Assembly: GCA_947178455.1 (NCBI GenBank)
Contig: CAMWYI010000029.1
Coordinates: 1-14,132 of the forward strand
Direction: 5' to 3'
Length of the DNA stretch: 14,132 nt
Source: an uncultured Alistipes sp.
GTDB taxonomy: Bacteria; Bacteroidota; Bacteroidia; Bacteroidales; Rikenellaceae
Below, in pieces: positions 8,521 to 14,061 of this stretch. The position numbers were made by a program, and so were the translations under genes. Each line of letters opens with the position of its first letter. Position 1 is the stretch's first letter. The notes below the pieces were generated by a model. That model saw only the letters and a program-made list of their open reading frames with translations, searched no databases and had not been told where the DNA came from.

Positions 8521-9633
8521 ATGGTACTTGTCGAACAAATCAAAGAGCTCGAAGGCCGCCGCGAACGGCTCGAAACGTGTCTGGACATCGAACAGAAGCG
8601 CATCGACCTGCGCAACGAGGAGGAGAAGACCCAAGAACCCGATTTTTGGGAGAATCCCGACCGTGCGCGCGAGCAGCTGCGCAAGGTGGCGGGCATCAAG
8701 GCGTGGGTCGAGGAGTACGACGACGTGCGGCGGCGGGTCGAGGATTTGCAGCTGATGCCCGATTTTCTGAAAGAGGGTGTCATGACCGAGCAGGAGATGG
8801 ACGCGCAGTATGCGGACGCGCTTGATGCAGTCGAGAAGCTGGAAATGCGCAACATGTTGCGGCGCGACGAGGACAAGCTGGGGGCCATTTTGGACATCAA
8901 CGCCGGAGCGGGCGGCACCGAAGCGCTCGACTGGGCGTCGATGTTGCTGCGCATGTACACCCGCTGGGGCGAGGCGCACGGCTACAAAGTCAAGGTGCTC
9001 GACTATCAGGCGGGCGACGAAGTGGGCGTGAAATCGTGCACGCTCGAATTCGAGGGCGAATATGCCTACGGCTATCTGAAAAGCGAGAACGGCGTGCACC
9101 GCATGGTGCGATTGTCGCCGTTCAACGCCAACAACAAGCGGCAGACGACGTTCGCGTCGGTATTCGTGTCGCCGGCGGTCGACGATACCATCGAAATTAC
9201 GATTAATCCGGCCGACATCGAGTGGGACACGTTCCGTTCGTCGGGCGCGGGCGGGCAGAACGTCAACAAGGTCGAGACGGCCGTGCGCCTGCGCTATCAC
9301 GGCAAGGATGCCGATACGGGCGAACCCGTCGAGTTCCTCATCGAGAACATGGAGACCCGTTCGCAGCTGATGAACCGCGAAAACGCCATGCGCATCCTGC
9401 GGTCGAAGCTCTACCAGCGCGAGCTGGACAAACGCATGGCCACGCAGCAGGCGCTGGAAGCCTCGAAGAAGAAAATCGAATGGGGTTCGCAGATACGTTC
9501 CTATGTCTTCGACGACCGCCGCGTGAAAGACCACCGCACCAACGTGCAGACTTCGGCGGTCGAAACGGTCATGGACGGCGATTTGGACCTGTTCATCAAG
9601 GCCTACCTCATGGAGTTCGGCGGGGAAGCCTGA
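8521..9633 (+). CDS. prfB: Peptide chain release factor 2 (no programmed frameshift)
   Basis: RF2 recognises UGA and UAA stop codons in the ribosome and triggers peptide release. The protein has 370 residues (E. coli has 365). The stop-codon reading motif SPF is at residues 199-201, inside HRMVRLSPFNANNKRQTTF. The catalytic GGQ is at 244-246 in SSGAGGQNVNKVETAVRL. PDFWENP near residue 40 is the usual N-terminal mark. In many bacteria this gene carries an in-frame UGA (CTT TGA C) that makes synthesis autoregulatory. Here the equivalent site reads CTG GAC (8581-8586), giving the same Leu-Asp without a stop, so the gene is one continuous frame. It starts 6 nt after the kinase-like gene, and folE follows 22 nt after its stop. 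Confidence 0.97.
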   Translation: MVLVEQIKELEGRRERLETCLDIEQKRIDLRNEEEKTQEPDFWENPDRAREQLRKVAGIKAWVEEYDDVRRRVEDLQLMPDFLKEGVMTEQEMDAQYADALDAVEKLEMRNMLRRDEDKLGAILDINAGAGGTEALDWASMLLRMYTRWGEAHGYKVKVLDYQAGDEVGVKSCTLEFEGEYAYGYLKSENGVHRMVRLSPFNANNKRQTTFASVFVSPAVDDTIEITINPADIEWDTFRSSGAGGQNVNKVETAVRLRYHGKDADTGEPVEFLIENMETRSQLMNRENAMRILRSKLYQRELDKRMATQQALEASKKKIEWGSQIRSYVFDDRRVKDHRTNVQTSAVETVMDGDLDLFIKAYLMEFGGEA

Positions 9634-9655
9634 TTTGATAAAATTGCGATACCTT

Positions 9656-10261
9656 ATGGAGAAACGATACGAAAAAGAGGAGCGCTATTCCGAAAAGACG
9701 GTCGAGGAGCTCCGAAAACATTACGAAGCGATCCTGCGTCTGCTGGGCGAAGACCCCGCGCGCGAGGGGCTGCTCAAAACGCCCGAACGGGTAGCCAAAG
9801 CGATGTCGTTCCTCGTGAAAGGCTACGACGAGAATCCGCTCGAAATCATCCGTTCGGCGATGTTCCGCGAGGAGTACAAACAAATGGTGCTGGTCAAGGA
9901 TATCGAACTTTACTCGCTGTGCGAACACCACATGCTGCCCTTTTACGGCAAGGCGCACGTGGCCTACATCCCGAACGGCTACATTACGGGATTGTCGAAA
10001 ATCGCGCGGGTCGTGGAGTGTTTTTCGCGCCGGTTGCAGGTGCAGGAACGGCTCACGGTACAGATTCGCGACTGCATTCAGGAGGCCCTGAATCCGATGG
10101 GCGTCGCCGTGGTCATCGAGGCGAGCCACATGTGCATGCAGATGCGCGGTGTCGAGAAACAGCAGTCGGCGACGACTACTTCGGCTTTTACGGGCATTTT
10201 CCTCTCCGACCACCGCACGCGCGAGGAGTTCATGACCCTCATCTCGCACCGCTACCGGTAG
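9656..10261 (+). CDS. folE: GTP cyclohydrolase I
   Basis: GTP cyclohydrolase I converts GTP to 7,8-dihydroneopterin triphosphate, the first step of folate (and queuosine-type) pterin synthesis, in the cytoplasm. The protein has 201 residues. The zinc site is complete: C89 and H92 within LYSLCEHHMLPFYGKAHVAY, and C160 within EASHMCMQMRGV. The 71-residue gap between the two cysteines equals that in E. coli. GLLKTPERVAKAM and the C-terminal SATTTSAFTGIF are further signatures. The N-terminus is charged (MEKRYEKEERYSEK) as in many bacterial forms. I chose the ATG at 9656; a TTG at 9635 in the same frame would add seven residues and is less likely. It is the last gene of the MATE-kinase-prfB-folE run and converges on the Lrp/AsnC gene. 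I saw no clear terminator in the 80-nt gap. Confidence 0.97.
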   Translation: MEKRYEKEERYSEKTVEELRKHYEAILRLLGEDPAREGLLKTPERVAKAMSFLVKGYDENPLEIIRSAMFREEYKQMVLVKDIELYSLCEHHMLPFYGKAHVAYIPNGYITGLSKIARVVECFSRRLQVQERLTVQIRDCIQEALNPMGVAVVIEASHMCMQMRGVEKQQSATTTSAFTGIFLSDHRTREEFMTLISHRYR

Positions 10262-10341
10262 ACCGGCGAGACCGGCGGCTGCCCGAAATCCAGCAGGTCG
10301 GCCACCCGAAAATCCGGCAGCTGAAAGTCCGGCGGGCCGAA

Positions 10342-10824
10342 TCACTCGCCCTCGTCGACGAATTCGATGTCGATTTGGCGCTGGATGAGCTCTTGCAGCG
10401 ACAGCGACGTTTCGGTCGAAGCGACGCCCTGAATGCGCAGAATCCCGTCGAAAATTGTGTGCATCAGGTGCTCGTTGTCCACACAGTACATTTTCACCAA
10501 AATGTTGCCGATGCCGCCCGTGATGAAGTGGCATTCGACGATTTCGGGAATATCTTTCAGCAGCTCCACCGTCTTGTGGAGCAGCTGCGGGTCTTTCATC
10601 GTGATGTAGATGTGCGCACAGACGTCGAATCCCAGCATCTTGGGGTCGACAATCAGCCGACTGCCCAAAATGACTTTGGATTCTTCCAGCTTGCGGATGC
10701 GCTGGTGGATGGCCGCCCCCGAAATCCCGCATTCGCGGGCTATCTCCAAAAAGGGCATCCGCGCATTGGCGAGCAGCGCCCGCAGGATTTTGTAGTCTAT
10801 CGCGTCGAGTTTCGCTTTTGCCAT
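10342..10824 (-). CDS. Lrp/AsnC family transcriptional regulator
   Basis: This is a 160-residue feast/famine regulator. The N-terminal winged HTH runs from about 5 to 60: LDAIDYKILRALLANARMPF, then the helix-turn-helix EIARECGISGAAIHQRIRKLEESKVI. The C-terminal RAM (ligand-binding, oligomerising) domain runs from about 68 to 150, with AHIYITMKD, EIVECHFITGGIGNILVKMYC and a final STETSLSLQELI. Proteins of this family bind DNA as dimers or octamers and sense amino acids or other small ligands. It lies 12 nt downstream of kbl on the same strand, so co-transcription is very likely. Control of threonine/glycine metabolism is a reasonable but unproven guess. After the TGA the same frame stays open for 29 more codons, ending at 10252; I regard this as chance. 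Confidence 0.93.
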   Translation of the reverse strand: MAKAKLDAIDYKILRALLANARMPFLEIARECGISGAAIHQRIRKLEESKVILGSRLIVDPKMLGFDVCAHIYITMKDPQLLHKTVELLKDIPEIVECHFITGGIGNILVKMYCVDNEHLMHTIFDGILRIQGVASTETSLSLQELIQRQIDIEFVDEGE

Positions 10825-10836
10825 CGTTTTCTACGG

Positions 10837-12024
10837 TTATTTCAGTACTCCGAGTTCTTTGCCCACCTTGACGAACGCCGCCACGCAACGGTCGAGCTGT
10901 TCGACCGTGTGTCCGGCCGAAACCTGCACCCGAATGCGGGCCTGTCCCTTCGGCACGACCGGATAGTAGAATCCCGTGACGAAAACCCCCTCGTCCTGCA
11001 AACGGGCCGCGAACTCCTGCGATAGCTTGGCGTCGTAGAGCATCACGGCGCAAATGGCCGATTGGGTCGGTTTGATGTCGAATCCGGCGGCCAGCATCGC
11101 CGTGCGGAAGTGTTCGACGTTGGCGACCAGCCGGTCGTGGATTTCGTCGCTTTCGCCCAGCATTTTGAATAATTCGATGCCCGCACCCACGACGGCGGGG
11201 GGCAGCGAGTTGGAGAACAGATAGGGCCGCGACCGCTGGCGCAGCATGTCGATGATTTCCTTGCGGCCGGTGGTGAATCCGCCCACCGCGCCGCCGAACG
11301 CCTTGCCCAGCGTGCCGGTCAGAATATCCACTTGCCCGCGCAGATTGTAGAGTTCGGTGATGCCGCGCCCCGTCCGGCCCAAGACGCCTGCCGAGTGGCA
11401 TTCGTCGACCATGACCAGTGCGTCGTATTGCTCGGCCAGCGCGCAGATTTTGTCCAGCGGGGCGGCATTGCCGTCCATCGAGAAGACGCCGTCGGTGCAG
11501 ATGATGCGGAAACGTTGCGCCTGCGCTTTTTTCAGACACTCCTCCAATTCGGCCATGTCGGCATTGGCATAGCGGTAGCGCACGGCCTTGCACAGCCGCA
11601 CGCCGTCGATAATCGAGGCGTGGTTGAGCGCGTCGCTGATGATAGCGTCCTCCTCGCCGAACAGCGGCTCGAACACGCCGCCGTTGGCATCGAAGCAGGC
11701 GGCGTAAAGAATCGTATCTTCGGTGCCGAAGTAGTCGGCAATGGCCTTTTCGAGCTCTTTATGGATGTCCTGACAGCCGCAGATGAATCGCACCGACGAC
11801 ATGCCGTAGCCGCGTGCGTCCATCGCCCGTTTGGCCGCCTCGACGAGGCGCGGATTGTCCGAAAGTCCCAAATAATTGTTGGCGCAGAAGTTCAGCACTT
11901 GGCGTCCGGCCACTTCGATTTCGGCCCGCTGGGGCGAGCAGATGATGCGTTCGCGTTTGTAGAGCCCGGCCGCTTCGATAGCGTCCAACTCCTCCCGAAG
12001 ATATGTTCTAAATTTGTCGTACAT
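10837..12024 (-). CDS. kbl: Glycine C-acetyltransferase (2-amino-3-ketobutyrate CoA ligase)
   Basis: This PLP enzyme of the alpha-oxoamine synthase family cleaves 2-amino-3-ketobutyrate with CoA to glycine and acetyl-CoA (threonine breakdown) and can run in reverse. It has 395 residues (E. coli Kbl has 398). The PLP lysine is K241 in ILTGTLGKAFGGAVGG. D207 and H210 in VDECHSAGVLGRTGRG bind the cofactor ring, all three offset by 3 from E. coli. Other marks are LNFCANNYLGLSDNP near the N-terminus and FSNSLPPAVVGAGIE. The similarity to Kbl instead of BioF is strong along the whole length. I chose the ATG at 12024 (MYDKFRTYLREEL), because the longer frame from 12069 adds an atypical Asn/Gln-rich stretch and begins at the predicted promoter. 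No threonine dehydrogenase is in the window. The Lrp/AsnC gene follows 12 nt downstream. Confidence 0.95.
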   Translation of the reverse strand: MYDKFRTYLREELDAIEAAGLYKRERIICSPQRAEIEVAGRQVLNFCANNYLGLSDNPRLVEAAKRAMDARGYGMSSVRFICGCQDIHKELEKAIADYFGTEDTILYAACFDANGGVFEPLFGEEDAIISDALNHASIIDGVRLCKAVRYRYANADMAELEECLKKAQAQRFRIICTDGVFSMDGNAAPLDKICALAEQYDALVMVDECHSAGVLGRTGRGITELYNLRGQVDILTGTLGKAFGGAVGGFTTGRKEIIDMLRQRSRPYLFSNSLPPAVVGAGIELFKMLGESDEIHDRLVANVEHFRTAMLAAGFDIKPTQSAICAVMLYDAKLSQEFAARLQDEGVFVTGFYYPVVPKGQARIRVQVSAGHTVEQLDRCVAAFVKVGKELGVLK

Positions 12025-12066
12025 GGCTGATTGGTTTTGGGGATTGGTGTTGCGGATTGTTTTGGA

Positions 12067-12074
12067 CAAAAATA
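12067..12074 (-). promoter_or_regulatory. -7 element of the kbl promoter
   Basis: The - strand reads TATTTTTG, an exact TAnnTTTG box, 42 nt upstream of the kbl ATG at 12024. The -33 region has only a GGTT sequence at about the right distance, so the upstream box is weak. It is divergent from the strong promoter at 12102-12133. Confidence 0.6.
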
Positions 12075-12101
12075 GGAAAAAATCCGAAATGTGAACCGAA
12101 T

Positions 12102-12133
12102 TTTGGTGTTGTATTCGATTTTTTATACTTTTG
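12102..12133 (+). promoter_or_regulatory. Consensus promoter of a non-coding transcript
   Basis: TTTG at 12102-12105, exactly 20 nt, then TACTTTTG at 12126-12133: a full match to the Bacteroidetes promoter. It is the best promoter in the window, yet the nearest + strand gene start is 710 nt away and a terminator lies in between. Transcription should begin near 12138-12142. This is the main reason for calling an RNA gene downstream. Confidence 0.75.
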
Positions 12134-12138
12134 TGAAA

Positions 12139-12313
12139 ACATACTGAAAGCGCATCGGCTTTTCTTCTCGATTCAAAACTTAGACACTTTTGACGTTAAG
12201 AAGAAATTGAGTTGATGCTCGTGCTGTTTTTAGGCACGGGCAATCTTCAATCTTCTTAACGGGCAGTCTAAGGCCTTGAATCGGGGTTGTATGATTTGCC
12301 CGCTTTTTATTTT
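12139..12313 (+). ncRNA. Structured small RNA, long rod fold (6S-like candidate)
   Basis: Downstream of a consensus promoter, the sequence folds into a short 5' hairpin (AAAGC 12147-12151 with GCTTT 12158-12162) and a rod of about 119 nt. The rod stems, from the base up, are 12167-12176/12276-12285 (10 bp), 12179-12185/12266-12272 (7 bp), 12194-12203/12252-12261 (10 bp), 12206-12210/12247-12251 (5 bp), 12211-12214/12241-12244 (4 bp) and 12218-12224/12234-12240 (7 bp), with a 9-nt loop. A T-rich run (12304-12313) follows. A free-standing promoter, a closing stem, an asymmetric bubble and no start codon in a good context fit a trans-acting RNA. The bubble contains CACTTTTG, close to a -7 box, which recalls 6S RNA mimicking promoter DNA. 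It may belong to the Rfam Bacteroidales-1 or a 6S family. That identity is a guess; the fold itself is plain. Confidence 0.6.
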
Positions 12314-12428
12314 GGGGCGAACCGGTAGGAAACTTGTTGTGGCATTCGGTCATTCTGTCCCGAAACCGCTCCCATAACTTCGCCTGAATGACCGTTTGGG
12401 TTCCCTGCCGAGTTCGCCCCGTTTTTTC
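12314..12428 (+). ncRNA. Second rod fold, closed by an intrinsic terminator
   Basis: One base after the T-run of the first rod, a second fold begins. Its base stem is GGGGCGAAC (12314-12322) with GTTCGCCCC (12412-12420), continued by 12323-12327/12406-12410 and 12328-12331/12401-12404. It then has an asymmetric bubble (15 nt left, 6 nt right), a perfect 9-bp stem (12347-12355/12386-12394) and a 30-nt apical loop. Closing stem, bubble and capped upper stem are also the layout of 6S RNA, but about 113 nt is short for that class. No good promoter lies directly upstream, so it is probably the 3' half of a transcript of about 290 nt from 12140. It could also be a separately processed RNA or just an elaborate terminator. 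No coding capacity is evident. Confidence 0.5.
12412..12427 (+). terminator. Intrinsic terminator of the small RNA (3' arm and U tract)
   Basis: The 3' arm GTTCGCCCC of a 9-bp GC-rich stem (partner at 12314-12322) is followed by G and six T. It should end + strand transcription from the promoter at 12102-12133 before the last gene of the window. Confidence 0.7.
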
Positions 12429-12488
12429 ATTAGCGCTACGGAAGGTCGGTTTGCTTCAGACGGTCGGAAGCGCTCTGACCGAATAATG

Positions 12489-12505
12489 GCGGCTCTTTGA
12501 GCCGC
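12489..12505 (+). repeat. GCGGCTC hairpin, copy 1
   Basis: A perfect 7-bp inverted repeat (GCGGCTC / GAGCCGC) with a TTT loop, preceded by AATAATG. A second copy in the opposite orientation lies at 12757-12773. The pair brackets the repeat-rich block. Confidence 0.6.
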
Positions 12506-12537
12506 GCGGGCCGAAGCCTTCGCCCGCGAAGGCCCGC
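12506..12537 (+). repeat. GC-rich hairpin next to copy 1
   Basis: GCGGG (12506-12510) pairs with CCCGC (12533-12537), and CCTTCGC (12517-12523) with GCGAAGG (12526-12532). No T tract follows, so it is not a simple terminator. It forms part of the composite repeat block. Confidence 0.5.
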
Positions 12538-12582
12538 CGTTGGCGTCCTTCGCAGTCTTCGTCCCGCTTCTTTTTCTCAATC

Positions 12583-12606
12583 GTACCTTTTGATGTCAAA
12601 AGGTAC
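12583..12606 (+). repeat. 11+11 bp perfect palindrome
   Basis: GTACCTTTTGA (12583-12593) and TCAAAAGGTAC (12596-12606) are perfect inverted copies with a 2-nt spacer. It could be a dimeric protein-binding site or the core of a repeat element. It is not next to any gene start, which argues against a simple operator. Confidence 0.65.
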
Positions 12607-12616
12607 CGAAAATCAT

Positions 12617-12746
12617 CCGCACGGCGAAAATTGCGGGAGGTTGCGGTATCGGTCGCTGAACGAACACGAAAGACTGCGCTTTTCGCACGTTCGTTCCGGG
12701 CGCTCCCGACCCCTCGACCTCTTCTTCCGCAATTTTCACAGTGCGG
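12617..12746 (+). repeat. 130-bp imperfect inverted repeat
   Basis: The outer arms at 12617-12636 and 12727-12746 match in inverted orientation at 18 of 20 positions (core GAAAATTGCGG perfect). Inner arms GAACGAAC (12658-12665) and GTTCGTTC (12689-12696) are perfect, and GAGGT/ACCTC lies between. The arms keep their order, so the whole block reads as one long palindrome with diverged middle parts, as in REPIN- or MITE-like non-coding elements. No open frame here looks like a protein. Confidence 0.6.
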
Positions 12747-12756
12747 AGTTTATGGT

Positions 12757-12773
12757 GCGGCTCTCCGAGCCGC
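12757..12773 (-). repeat. GCGGCTC hairpin, copy 2 (inverted)
   Basis: The same 7-bp arms as copy 1 with a TCC loop. Read on the - strand it is preceded by AATTATTG, resembling the AATAATG next to copy 1 on the + strand. The two copies are therefore in inverted orientation, about 268 bp apart. Confidence 0.6.
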
Positions 12774-12780
12774 CAATAAT

Positions 12781-12808
12781 TGTGAATTATGAATTGTGAA
12801 TTTTGAAT
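12781..12808 (+). repeat. 14-bp A/T-rich tandem repeat (2 copies)
   Basis: TGTGAATTATGAAT (12781-12794) is repeated as TGTGAATTTTGAAT (12795-12808), 13 of 14 identical. It touches copy 2 of the hairpin on the left and overlaps the -33 region of the next promoter on the right. Confidence 0.7.
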
Positions 12809-12823
12809 TAATTAGTATCTTTG
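12794..12823 (+). promoter_or_regulatory. Promoter of the GNAT-like acyltransferase gene
   Basis: TTG (12794-12796), 19 nt, then TATCTTTG (12816-12823), an exact TAnnTTTG. Transcription should start near 12830, about 14 nt before the ATG at 12844. This supports that start over the longer frame from 12796. The -33 box lies inside the tandem repeat. Confidence 0.68.
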
Positions 12824-12843
12824 GCTTTGTTAATACGAAAGAT

Positions 12844-14061
12844 ATGAATCCCGAACAATACCGTCTTTGCGAGGTGACGTCGCCTGCGCTGGTGCGCGAG
12901 TGGCTCGACCTGCCGAAACGCCTTTATCGCGGCAACCGCAACTGGGTCTGCCCGCTCGACTGCGATGTGCTGGAAGTTTTCGACCCTACGAAAAACGAAC
13001 TTTTTGCCGACGGCGAGGCCATTCGCTGGGTGGTGCGCGATGCGTCGGGCACGGTCGCGGGGCGTATCGCCGCGTTCTACAACCGCGAAAAGGCTGCGTT
13101 GGAAGAGCAGCCCACCGGCGGCTGCGGCTTCTTCGAGTGCATCGACAATCAGGAGGTCGCCGACATGCTGTTCGACGCTGCGCGGCTGTGGCTGGCCAGT
13201 CGCGGCATGGAGGCGATGGACGGCCCCGTCAACTTCGGACAGCGGCGCGACTGGTGGGGCCTTTTAGTCGAGGGCTACGAATTCCAACCCCTTTATAAAA
13301 ATCCCTACAACCCGCCCTACTACAAAGAGCTGTTCGAGCATTACGGATTCCGCAACTACTTCAATCAGAATAGTTACATTTGGCGGGCCAACGTTTCCGA
13401 AGCGAACGAACGCATTTTCGACCGTTCGGAACGCCTGCTGTCGATGCCGGGCTACCACGTCGAGAACATCGACATGAAGAATCTGGAAGATGCCGCCGAA
13501 AACTTCCGCGTCATCTACAACAAGGCGTGGGCGCTGTTTTCGGGCGTGAAACCCATGACGCAGGACGAGGCGCTGCAACTGCTCAAACAGATGCAGCCGC
13601 TCATCGACCCCGACATCGTGTTTTTTGCATACTTCAACGACGAGCCTATCGGATTTTTCATCACGGTGCCCGACCTGAACCGCATCATCGGCAAGTTCAA
13701 CGGGCGGTTCGGACTGGTTGAGAAACTGCGCCTGTTGTGGGACTTGAAAGTCCGCAAACGCAGCGACCGCATTTTCGGCGTCATTTTCGGCATTGCGCCC
13801 GAATTTCATGGCAAGGGGGTCGAATCGGCTATCATGGTGCGCTACTGGCACTTCATGATGGAGCAGCAGACCCGCTACAAGACGCTGGAACTGGCGTGGA
13901 TCGGCGATTTCAATCCGGTGATGAACCGCATGATCGAAAACTACGTCTGCGCCACCCGTCACAAGATGCACACGACCTACCGCTACCTGTTCGACCGCAC
14001 GAAGGAGTTTCACCGCTGCCCGCGTCTGGGCGTGAAGCGAAAAGATTCATTAGCGCGATAG
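12844..14061 (+). CDS. GNAT-like acyltransferase family protein, function unknown
   Basis: This 405-residue soluble protein resembles the conserved Bacteroidetes proteins with a GNAT-type fold (YghO-like); I cannot name a substrate. The N-terminal half has RGNRNWVCPLDCDVLEVFDP, then an acetyltransferase-like strand pair AIRWVVRDASGTVAGRIAAFYN and GFFECIDNQEVADMLFDAAR. MDGPVNFGQRRDWWGLLVEG and NPPYYKELFEHYGFRNYFNQ are typical of this family. The C-terminal half repeats the theme with DIVFFAYFNDEPIGFFITVP, then FGIAPEFHGKGVESAIMVRY (a Q/RxxGxG/A-like acyl-CoA loop) and LELAWIGDFNPVMNRMIENY. That suggests two GNAT modules, as in FemAB-like enzymes. The ATG at 12844 follows a good promoter closely. 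The gene stands alone on its strand. The fold is fairly certain and the reaction is not known. Confidence 0.8.
   Translation: MNPEQYRLCEVTSPALVREWLDLPKRLYRGNRNWVCPLDCDVLEVFDPTKNELFADGEAIRWVVRDASGTVAGRIAAFYNREKAALEEQPTGGCGFFECIDNQEVADMLFDAARLWLASRGMEAMDGPVNFGQRRDWWGLLVEGYEFQPLYKNPYNPPYYKELFEHYGFRNYFNQNSYIWRANVSEANERIFDRSERLLSMPGYHVENIDMKNLEDAAENFRVIYNKAWALFSGVKPMTQDEALQLLKQMQPLIDPDIVFFAYFNDEPIGFFITVPDLNRIIGKFNGRFGLVEKLRLLWDLKVRKRSDRIFGVIFGIAPEFHGKGVESAIMVRYWHFMMEQQTRYKTLELAWIGDFNPVMNRMIENYVCATRHKMHTTYRYLFDRTKEFHRCPRLGVKRKDSLAR

Noticed and set aside
4881..11593. Long - strand open frames opposite cysS, the MATE gene, the kinase-like gene/prfB, and folE, the last running on in another frame of kbl.
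   Set aside because: They mirror the codon structure of the genes opposite them; composition is Arg/His/Val-rich with no domains.
12139..12428. Reading this region as tmRNA, RNase P RNA or SRP RNA.
   Set aside because: No tag frame or tRNA-like end, no conserved RNase P core motif, and no SRP apical motif were found.
12350..12799. Short Arg-rich open frames on both strands in the kbl-acyltransferase gap (12350-12580 on -, 12497-12799 on +).
   Set aside because: They run through hairpins, palindromes and the RNA terminator, have no start context and show no protein-like pattern.
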